A stretch of 64,000 nt of DNA from Monodelphis domestica. Taxonomy: Eukaryota; Chordata; Mammalia; Didelphimorphia; Didelphidae. Positions 57,116-64,000 of this stretch are shown in pieces. Position 1 is the stretch's first letter, and each line of letters begins with the position of its first letter. The stretch lies in assembly GCF_027887165.1 (NCBI RefSeq), contig NC_077230.1:346761989-346825988 (forward strand), in the 5' to 3' direction. The notes beneath the pieces are model-generated. The model made no database searches. It was not told the DNA's origin and saw nothing but the letters and a program-made list of their open reading frames with translations. The position numbers and the translations under genes were made by a program.

Positions 57116-57820
57116 AAAGGGAATAAATGTATAGTATTTTAAGTAAAAATATTATTTGAAAGGGAGAAAACAGGATGGGGATCAGGAGAAGCTTCATGTG
57201 GAAAGTGGTATTTAAGTTATAATTTGAAGAAGAGAGGGATCCTCCTTGACCTAGCCCCAAAGTCATTGCCATGGCCTGAAGAACATGATGCTCTCTCCCT
57301 TAAAAGCCTTCAATGGTTTAAAAAACACACACATACACAGTTACCATGAATAAATCTGAAAGTTGATGCTTCAGCCCACTCATGGATCTACATCACTACA
57401 GCTAGTGAGACTTTTAAAGTCCTTTCACCTTTCTCTTCTTCAGGGCAAAAGTCCCAGTTCCTACAATTGAAACTACTGAGGCACACTCCAGTCCTCTCCT
57501 CATACTGGCTGTTTGTTCTCTATACAACGTCTAACTTGAACACAGTATTCTAGTTGTGGTCTGGACAATGTAGGTCAAAGTATCTATAACCTCCTTAGTT
57601 CTGGCTCACGGTGCAGGCTATGATCTCATTTTTTTTCAGCTGTCACTTCCAACTGTTGACTCACATTGAGTTTACAAACCACCCTGACCTCCAGATCTGT
57701 TTCGCAGGAACCATTGTCCTGAAAGGCAAAATTTGTGAAATTGATTATTTGAAATGTACATCTATTCTGAGTTGATTTCATCCCAGCACCGGGGAGGGGG
57801 AGGGAAGGGGAGGGAGGGGA

Positions 57821-57853
57821 GGGATGAGGCGGGGGGGGGGGGGGGGGGGCGGC
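57821..57853. repeat. G-rich tract
   Basis: A run of about 21 G after a (gggag)n stretch that starts at 57,790. Confidence 0.95.
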
Positions 57854-58261
57854 GTGTAATAGGTCTTTATTGATTCCGAAGGCATGAGAAAAACGACTTG
57901 AAGGATCCCAGTGGGGTTTAAATGCCATCCCACGGAAGGGTTTTCATGGTAACCGTCCAAGGATTTGTTTATTTTTAAGCTGTTCAGAGGCCCCGAGGGA
58001 GGACCTTGTCAGCCAGGACATCTTGTTCTCCTGGCCACGGCAATGACCTTGGTGGTAGGTCGTGGAGATGAGAAGGGTTGCGGAGACTGTTTGGTCCCAG
58101 GGCAGCGCTTATGGGTTTCATTTACTCATGCCTATTCTCTATTGCTGCGCATACTATCTGCTGTTCAGCTAATATAAAATGCAATCAATGGAGGGAGACT
58201 GCGGCATTTTTCCTTTCTTTCTTTTTTTTCCTCTGAATTTTATTTTATTTTTTTCCAACAT
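57854..58261. other. Unique upstream flank of the FAM168A promoter
   Basis: Repeat-free, with a few CpGs. Plausibly proximal regulatory sequence, but no specific site is claimed. Confidence 0.4.
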
Positions 58262-58289
58262 GGAGTCATAACCGCGCCTGAGATGCTGG

Positions 58290-58308
58290 ACTACAATCCC
58301 CAGCATGC
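58290..58308 (+). promoter_or_regulatory. ZNF143/THAP11 (SBS) motif 1
   Basis: actacaatccccagcatgc differs by one base from the known SBS consensus ACTACAATTCCCAGCATGC, which is bound by ZNF143 and THAP11/HCF-1 at many CpG promoters. It lies about 420 bases upstream of the presumed start. Confidence 0.75.
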
Positions 58309-58528
58309 ATCGGGGCTGGACACTCTTCTTCCCAACCCCCACCTTTGGGGAATGTATAGTTTGGGTACCGTGAGCAAGGAAAGGAAAGGTGGCACTCGCG
58401 GCCAGGAAGCTTAGTCCTTCGGGGTCTGGGATAGTGGTGGCAGCGGCGGGTCTGGAGGTGGCGCACTAATCACACCTTTCGAGCAGAGAGACGGGAGAAA
58501 GATGAGGCAGGGAGGATCGGAGCCCGAT

Positions 58529-58546
58529 GCACACTGGGAGTTGTAG
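58529..58546 (-). promoter_or_regulatory. ZNF143/THAP11 motif 2 (minus strand)
   Basis: On the minus strand it reads ctacaactcccagtgtgc, matching the CTACAAnTCCCAGnnTGC core. It lies 240 bases from motif 1 in opposite orientation. Confidence 0.65.
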
Positions 58547-58563
58547 GCTTCGACGAGGCCGTG

Positions 58564-58584
58564 GGGCATGCTGGGCACTGGAGT
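58564..58584 (-). promoter_or_regulatory. ZNF143/THAP11-like motif 3 (minus strand)
   Basis: On the minus strand it reads actccagtgcccagcatgcc, retaining the CCCAGCATGC half but with a degenerate ACTACA half. It is 18 bases from motif 2 and in the same orientation. Confidence 0.45.
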
Positions 58585-58719
58585 CCATCCCGCTCAACTC
58601 CCGCCCCCGCCCCAATCAGAAACCGAGAGGAGGAACGTGTTGGCGACGGCGCGCCAGGTCCTCCCCCGCCCCCGCCCCCGCCTCCTCCCCTCCCCCGTGT
58701 GTCCCCTCCCCCAACTCGT

Positions 58720-58963
58720 CGGGCTCCGCTGGTGCTGCTGCTGCCTCTGCCTCTGCCGCTGCCGCTGGTGCTGCCGCTGCGGACGGTCTGGTGTGTGAGA
58801 GCCGGCGCCCGAGCCCGAGCCCGAGCCCCGCGCCCAGGCCCCGCAGCGCGCAGCCGCCACGGACACCGGCCGAGGGACCGGGCACGTCGCCGCCGCCGGG
58901 GGAGACCAGGGCATTGCCGCCGCAGCAGCCGCTGCCGCCGCCTTCTCCCGCTGCTACCCTCTG
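58720..58963 (+). other. FAM168A: Untranslated first exon, probably FAM168A
   Basis: The exon is GC-rich with CTG/CCG-type codon-like runs and ends at CCCTCTG followed by GTGAGGAC, a good donor at 58,964. The 5' end is estimated from the GC boxes. Several overlapping frames are open only because the sequence is G+C-rich; none has the look of a conserved protein, in keeping with human FAM168A, whose exon 1 is believed to be non-coding. FAM168A (TCRP1) is a small proline-rich protein; its coding exons would lie well beyond 64,000. Confidence 0.6.
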
Positions 58964-59084
58964 GTGAGGACGAGCCCCTCTCCGCCATCCCAGCCCGGCC
59001 TGCGCCATCCGCGAGCCCCCGCGCCCGCCTCTCCGCCCCGCCCCTCCCTCCAGGGGCCACAGCCCCCTCCCCTGCCCCAGCTGT

Positions 59085-59760
59085 GGGTGCAGTGGCTGAG
59101 GGGGGGTGGGGATCCGGGGGGTAGGGAAGGCCCGCCGCCGATGCCGCCTGCGAGGTTGGGGATAGAAAAGCTTGGGGGGGGGGGAACGAGAGGAGGAGGC
59201 AGTGATGGAGCTGGGCAGGGAATGAGGAGTTAGCGGGAGGAGGAGGTGAAGAGGAGCCAGACAGGAGGAGGGGTTGTGGTGGTAGGGAGAAGCTGGAGAG
59301 GAGAGAGGGGTCTTGGGATCGGTGGGAGGAATGAGGGATGAAGAAAATACATAGAGGTGGGGAGATGGTTTGGGTAGGGCAGGCAGGAGCCGGGCAGAGT
59401 AGAATGGTAGAGAACTGGCAGATAGGAGGTGAGGTAGCTGAGAAAGGCAGAAATGGGGAGCTAATAGGGAAAAGAGAGGAGAAGGCATTAGGGAATTCGA
59501 AGGAGGGGGCACCTGCAGAAGGGGATGGGGAAATTGGAGTCCCGAGGGAAAGGCAGAAAAGGAAAACAAGATAGAAAGAGGGGAAGAGAAGGAAAAGTCA
59601 GCTAGGGAAGAAAATTGAGGGGGTAGGGGTGGGAAGCAGAGAGGGATGAAAGAACCGGATAAAGATAGGTCGAGATGTACAGGGAAAAGAGTTGAGATCG
59701 TTTGGGAGAGAGAGTGGGGAGATCCAGTCAGGATGGGAAGGAAGATGAGAAATATCACAA
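59085..59760 (+). other. G-skewed polypurine tract with a quadruplex motif
   Basis: The plus (non-template) strand is dominated by G and A for about 650 bases directly after the splice donor. At 59,101-59,125 four G-runs are separated by loops of 1, 4 and 2 bases (gggggg t gggg atcc gggggg ta ggg), a canonical G-quadruplex pattern. A ten-G run follows near 59,174. This GC-skew downstream of a CpG-island start is the known signature of R-loop-forming promoters. The long minus-strand open frame over it is a composition artefact. Confidence 0.7.
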
Positions 59761-61590
59761 GGAGTTGGCTAGGGAGGAAGGCACCTGGCAGGCCAGGTAG
59801 ATGACAAGGGTATTGAGGAAATAGCTTTCAGTGCAATAACACTGCTGGGAGGAAAGGTTTCATACAAGGAGAACATGGTAGGGAAGGTAGCCCAGGGAGG
59901 TGATGGAGATTGGTTAGTGGATGGTGCAGAAGTGGTTAGAGGCTGCTGAGATTTCTTTAAGGGCAAGCTGGAATTGGGACCCTCTGAGGAAAGTAGGTAG
60001 ATCTGAGGTATTGGAGTACTGGTATTGTGGGACCAGAATCTGGAATCAAGAAAGAAGGGTAGAAGGAACGTGGGCAAGAGCTCCTCCTTCCCTCTTCCCC
60101 CCTCCCCCCCAGGTGGTGGAGAGGAAATACTGGGATTCCTGCCAGTATATATGAGACATATTCAAAGCGAGGAGGGTTTGGAGTACTTGAGGGCTTGTGT
60201 TGTCAGAGGGCATTTACTAAGGACCTTGTGGTCAGAAAAAGGTACTCTGAGAAGACTCAGTTTCTCAGAAGAATTAAGCTGTTTACCATTAGTTTTTGAT
60301 AATTTCATTTGATTCTATTCATGTTGATAACTGAATCTTTATGCCTTGGTACATACTCTTTGGAGGGGACTCAGGGTGAAATTAGGGGCTCCCCTCTGAG
60401 ATACCTTTGGATTGGAATGGGAAAGTTTAACAAAGCCAGTTCTACTAAGGACAGTGGGGGAAAAAATGAAGATAGAATGTAGTGTGATGGATTTCTTTAT
60501 GTGATGTCTACTCCTCCTCCCTCTCCCCCCTTTAAAAACCAGCCTTGGAGTTTAGGATTTTAATGGACAGATTTGATGAGATTGGGGTTGCCACTATGAA
60601 CCTTCATTGCCTGATAACTGATGAACAAGGCTGAAAAATATGAAGCTGGCTTTATTTCTGAGTACAGGAACCTTGCTTGTCTGCATAAAAGGCTTAGGCC
60701 TTTTTTTCTTTTCTTTTTAAAATTGATTGCTTGAAGACTCCATTTATTGGTGTCTCAGTTTTCAGGGCAATTAAGTCCATCATTATATCTCAGGCTAATA
60801 CGGAGATGAGCCCCAGCCTGACTGCTTTATGTAAACAGAGAGGAGATGTGAAAAATGGAAATGTAATAAATATTCATCGGAGAGAGGATATCCTACTGAT
60901 GCATTTTTTTATTTGATTCTCCCCTTTCTCCTTTGCTTGATAAGCCCCAAGATAATGGTTCTATATTTCCATAGATTGAATTTCCTTCTAAAGAGATTCA
61001 GGTAATCGGAATTCTGTCAGATGTAGACCACTAACCAGTTGAGGGATATTTTGGGGCTCAGTCACGTAATAAGCCTAAGGAATGGAGGCTTCATTTCTCT
61101 TTCAGCCCAGTCTGGATTTTGAAGCTCAGTGGCAGGTTCCTCCTGACTGAGAAGCAGTGATGGAGGAAAAGAGAGGGTACTGGAAGATATGAATGAAGGA
61201 AGAGGCATATGGAGGAAAACATTGCTCTGGACTTGATTGCTTGAATTGCTTTATTTCATGAAATGTTAAATGTGAAGTGGTTGTTGATTAGAGCTTAAAT
61301 GGAGGAAAACATGGTGAAGGATGTAAAGAAAAAAGAAATAAGCACCCTGGAATCAGAATCATTTTTCTTTTTGCTCAAGTGGTTGGCTCTGGAGTGTAGC
61401 CATCAAACCATTTGACTGCACATTTACAGTTAAGATGTAAAAATAAGTAATATTGGGAAGGAATGAACAAAGTAATAAAGGTCTTACCATTTGAATCCAA
61501 GTGTGCTCATTTATTAAACACCTTCAAGTTGTAGGGCTCTGGGCTTGATGCTTGGGAGGTAGAACCATAATAACTCCTTTTTCCATTGTC

Positions 61591-61776
61591 CTTTTTTTTT
61601 TAACCCTTCCCTTTTGTCTTAGTATTGATTCCAAGACAGAAGAGTGGCAAGGGCTAAGCATTCAGGGTTAAATGACTTGCCCAAAGTCATATAGCCAAGA
61701 AGTAACTAAGGACAGATTTGAATCCAAGATCTCTCAGACATAGGCCTGATGCACTATTCACTACCAACCTATCCCT
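61591..61776 (-). repeat. SINE-A
   Basis: Reversed, tail tttttttttaacccttccc, diverged head. Confidence 0.85.
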
Positions 61777-61889
61777 CCATTGTACTTTAATATTTGTAAA
61801 ATGTTTGCTTCATGTTAGCTCTGTGAAAGTGGTTCCCTCTGACAGTGTCCTCATTATATAGTTGAAGGCTATCAAGATTATAGAGTTAA

Positions 61890-62015
61890 GGCTCATCAAG
61901 CTTAAGTGACTTGTCCATGGTCACAAAGTTTACTTGTAAATACTGGAAGCAGGCTTTGAATCCTGGCCTTCTGATTTTTAGATGTGTTTTTTCCACTGAA
62001 CCACTCTCCTGTTCT
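61890..62015 (-). repeat. MIR
   Basis: aagtgacttgtccatggtcaca, reversed. Confidence 0.65.
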
Positions 62016-62149
62016 CTAGCTTTTAGCCTAATGAGGAGAACTAAGTCTGGGAAATGAATGTACCTTAACTGTATGATAACTAATGAAGTGTAAAATAAGA
62101 AGGGTTCAGAGTATAATACATATTCTGAGAACCAAAGCTCTGTAGCTGA

Positions 62150-62325
62150 GTGGATTTCAGAGATCATTTATTGTAATATTCTCATTTTACAGATGAGGAA
62201 ACTGAGGTCTTGGAGATTGCAGGACTTTTCTAAGGCCATACAGGTTTAGTAAGCAGTAGAGGTGGGATTTGAACCAAGGTCCTCTGGCCTCTAGAACTGC
62301 TGTTTTTTGCTTACTGTACTATGTT
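62150..62325 (-). repeat. MIR
   Basis: cattttacagatgaggaaactgagg and gatttgaaccaaggtcctctgg. Confidence 0.85.
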
Positions 62326-62391
62326 GAGAAGAAAAATTATTTTTTACTGAATAGATCAGAGAATGTTTCTTGGAGGAGATAGTTTAAAATT

Positions 62392-62595
62392 ATTTTAAAT
62401 AATAGCTAATATTTATGTAGTGCTTTAAGGTTTTCAAAGTACTTTGCTTATATTATTAAAGTTGATTTTCAAAGCTGAGTGTAGTAGGCCTTCTTATCAT
62501 TTTGTAGTGGAGGGAACTGAAACAGAGAGAACTCTGGTGATGTACTGACAGCTCTTAAATATCTGAGGTAGGATTTGACCTTGGGTCTTCTTGAA
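62392..62595 (-). repeat. CORE-SINE of MIR type
   Basis: atttatgtagtgctttaaggttttcaaag to gatttgaccttgggtcttc. Confidence 0.8.
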
Positions 62596-62699
62596 GGAAG
62601 GTAGTAGGTCAGCAAGCAGACAGGGCCAGCTAGGGACATCCTGGGCATTGGTAATAGATGAGCAAAGGTATGGAAGTGGGAAATTGTGTTTTATGTACT

Positions 62700-62975
62700 A
62701 GAGACAGTGTTAGTAGTACACTCTGACTGAGTATATGGTACTGGGCTGGGGAAGCATTGGGGAAATAAACCCGGAAGGGTTAGAGGCTGTAAGATTTTGA
62801 GGACTCTTAGTGCCAGAATGATTTATTTGGGCTTTATTTGGTAGCCACCAGGGAGCCAGTGAATTTTGGACAGAGGAAGTTGGTGATCAAATCTATGCCT
62901 AAAAAAGATTTAATCTGGCAGTTCTGGGCTAGAGGAATCAGACAGGGAGAGACTAGAGGCAAAAAAGGCCAGTTA
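62700..62975 (-). repeat. L2 (antisense)
   Basis: ccagggagccagtgaattttggac, gatcaaatctatgcct and gagactagaggcaaaaaaggcc. Confidence 0.75.
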
Positions 62976-63327
62976 TGTATTTATTGTTATGCTCAATCTC
63001 TCGCTACTATAATAACAAGTCAAGTTTAAGCAATTACTGGTAATTCCATACACATATATATATAACCAGTGTAAGTAATTCTTAACATGACTTTGTTTAA
63101 AAAAATTATTCCATGGTTTTCTTTTTTTTCTTACATTTCGTGGTGGGGATGATGCTCTGGCTAAACCTCTACTTTTAAAAATTCAAAATAATAATCTCAC
63201 CAGAGATTTAGTGGCCCTTATAGTTGCAGATATAATGCAGATATTTTTCCAGTATAGGTAACTTTTGGGGTATGCAGGTCATATAATCAATGTCCTTAAT
63301 ATAGATGAGACTTCTAATACTTAAAAA

Positions 63328-63405
63328 ATGATAGCAACAAATATTATTTATTTAGAACTTTAAAGTTTACAATGTGCTTATCTCAAAACACCTCCATTAC
63401 CAAGG
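63328..63405 (-). repeat. CORE-SINE fragment
   Basis: gaactttaaagtttacaatgtgctt. Confidence 0.6.
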
Positions 63406-63475
63406 TTCTAGTGAGGGCTTTGTAATTTCTCTTCTCTGGGGGTCAGTTTCTCTCTTAAAAAAATGAAGACCTTAT

Positions 63476-63648
63476 AGTGGCAGCTAGGTGGCTCCGTAGA
63501 TAGAGAATTAGACCTGGAGTCAGAATGACCTGGGTTCAAATATTATCTTAGATACTTCCTAGTTGTGTGACCCTTGGCAAGTCACTTACCCCCCTTACTG
63601 CTTTTTTGCCTTAGAACTCAAGACAGAAGATGAGTGTTTAAAAACAAA
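63476..63648 (+). repeat. SINE-A inserted in a MIR 3' end
   Basis: gtggcagctaggtggctccg to tgagtgtttaaaaac, with aaaatgaag on both sides. Flanking MIR pieces are 63,445-63,475 and 63,649-63,715. Confidence 0.88.
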
Positions 63649-63744
63649 ATGAAGGCTTCAGGCCAAATAACCTCTTCAGGATTATTTCAGCATTGACATG
63701 CTGGGTTCTAAAGTCCCTTCCAGTCTAATCCAGCAATTATTATT

Positions 63745-63838
63745 ATGGGCCTGCTATGCTTAATCACTAGTTGCTGTTGGGGATAAAATGACCAAATGAG
63801 GAATTCTTGCCCTCAAAGAGTTTGCATTCTACTGGTAA
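63745..63838 (-). repeat. L2 start (antisense)
   Basis: ctcaaagagtttgcattctactgg. Confidence 0.6.
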
Positions 63839-64000
63839 TTTGCATGGGCAAATAACTAGCCCATTCTTAATTACATCTACTTTGTGGATAGTTTGGGGCC
63901 GGTTTATCCTCTGAGGTTTTTTATCCCCTTTTGTTATCCAACATCTTTTCTACATTCATCTAACTAGTAAGCCTAACACGATTAAGGAGGCAAATCCATT

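Larger units (their letters stand above)
56130..57770 (-). mobile_element. CR1/L3 3' region (antisense), interrupted
   Basis: 56,130-56,297 (acagctttaattgttaagaagttc) and 57,410-57,770 (gaacacagtattctagttgtggtctg) are reversed CR1/L3 pieces in order. L2 fragments, a SINE-A and a TA microsatellite lie between them. Confidence 0.65.
58262..58760 (+). promoter_or_regulatory. FAM168A: CpG-island promoter, probably FAM168A
   Basis: CpG density is very high from about 58,440 to 59,160. Tandem GC boxes (ccccgcccccgcccccgcc) lie at about 58,667-58,686, with further Sp1-like sites beside them. Three ZNF143/THAP11-type motifs lie upstream. There is no TATA box, so this is a typical housekeeping or neural CpG promoter. 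Naming rests on synteny: human FAM168A lies head-to-head with PLEKHB1, some 40-50 kb away, and the spacing and orientation here agree. Confidence 0.7.
58964..64000 (+). other. FAM168A: Intron 1 of the FAM168A candidate (partial)
   Basis: No further plus-strand exon was recognised. The first 800 bases are purine-rich. Between 59,761 and 61,590 I see no repeat or gene, only unique A+T-richer sequence. After that come a SINE-A, three MIR copies and an L2 fragment. Human FAM168A also has a very long first intron. Confidence 0.5.

Noticed and set aside
58527-59124. Plus-strand open frames of 146 and 187 codons in the CpG island
   Set aside because: Composition effect of G+C-rich 5' UTR. They run through the splice donor into the intron.
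58470-59758. Long minus-strand open frames (up to 380 codons) over the CpG island and purine tract
   Set aside because: They follow the CpG island and the G/A-skewed intron start. Low-complexity Pro/Ser/Arg-rich translation, no conserved domain, and opposite to the splice-supported direction.
1-64000. CRISPR arrays, bacterial operons, phage or plasmid genes
   Set aside because: None present. Direct repeats are microsatellites or dispersed mammalian elements, and gene structure is split by introns.

Overview
This is nuclear DNA from a marsupial, most likely an opossum close to Monodelphis. The evidence is the repeat set: tRNA-derived SINEs with a 'gggcagctaggtggctcagtgg' head (called SINE-A here), MAR1-type CORE-SINEs, marsupial-type L1 3' ends, many old L2/MIR/CR1(L3) copies, an RTE-clade LINE and class I endogenous retroviruses. 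Family names are from memory, not from a library search.

Host genes are sparse. On the minus strand, three consecutive exons (7593-7664, 6481-6633, 4306-4408) have matching splice sites and phases. They encode the N-terminal 97 residues of a PH-domain protein matching PLEKHB1 (evectin-1/PHR1). The C-terminal exons were not found and probably lie beyond position 1. A GC-rich block at 20.7-21.5 kb is the best candidate for its promoter and untranslated first exon. On the plus strand a strong CpG island at 58.3-59.1 kb carries GC boxes, three ZNF143/THAP11-type motifs and a first exon ending in a good splice donor at 58,963. In human chromosome 11q13.4 PLEKHB1 lies head-to-head with FAM168A, so this island is inferred to be the FAM168A promoter and untranslated exon 1. 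The remaining 5 kb is its intron 1, which starts with a 650-base G-rich, purine-skewed tract.

Layout: 1-21.5 kb is PLEKHB1 with SINE-rich introns. 21.5-58 kb is intergenic and is a stack of nested mobile elements. 24.1-26.5 kb is a MAR1 split by an LTR, which itself holds a GC-rich RTE-derived segment. 27.5-28.9 kb is an L1 with target-site duplication. 30.3-34.7 kb is an ancient antisense CR1/L3 LINE broken by L1, LTR and SINE insertions. 35.5-37.9 kb is an antisense L2 split by an L1. 42.4-46.5 kb is an RTE LINE split by an L1, a SINE and a retroviral fragment. 46.5-54.7 kb holds a solo LTR and a long, heavily broken class I retroviral fossil. 58-64 kb is the second promoter and intron.

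No CRISPR array, tRNA, rRNA, operon or intact mobile-element gene was seen. The most interesting items are a candidate 57-base minus-strand exon at 29,727-29,783 with good splice sites, the three-level insertion at 24-26.5 kb with a CpG-retaining RTE derivative, and the promoter architecture at 58-59.8 kb.
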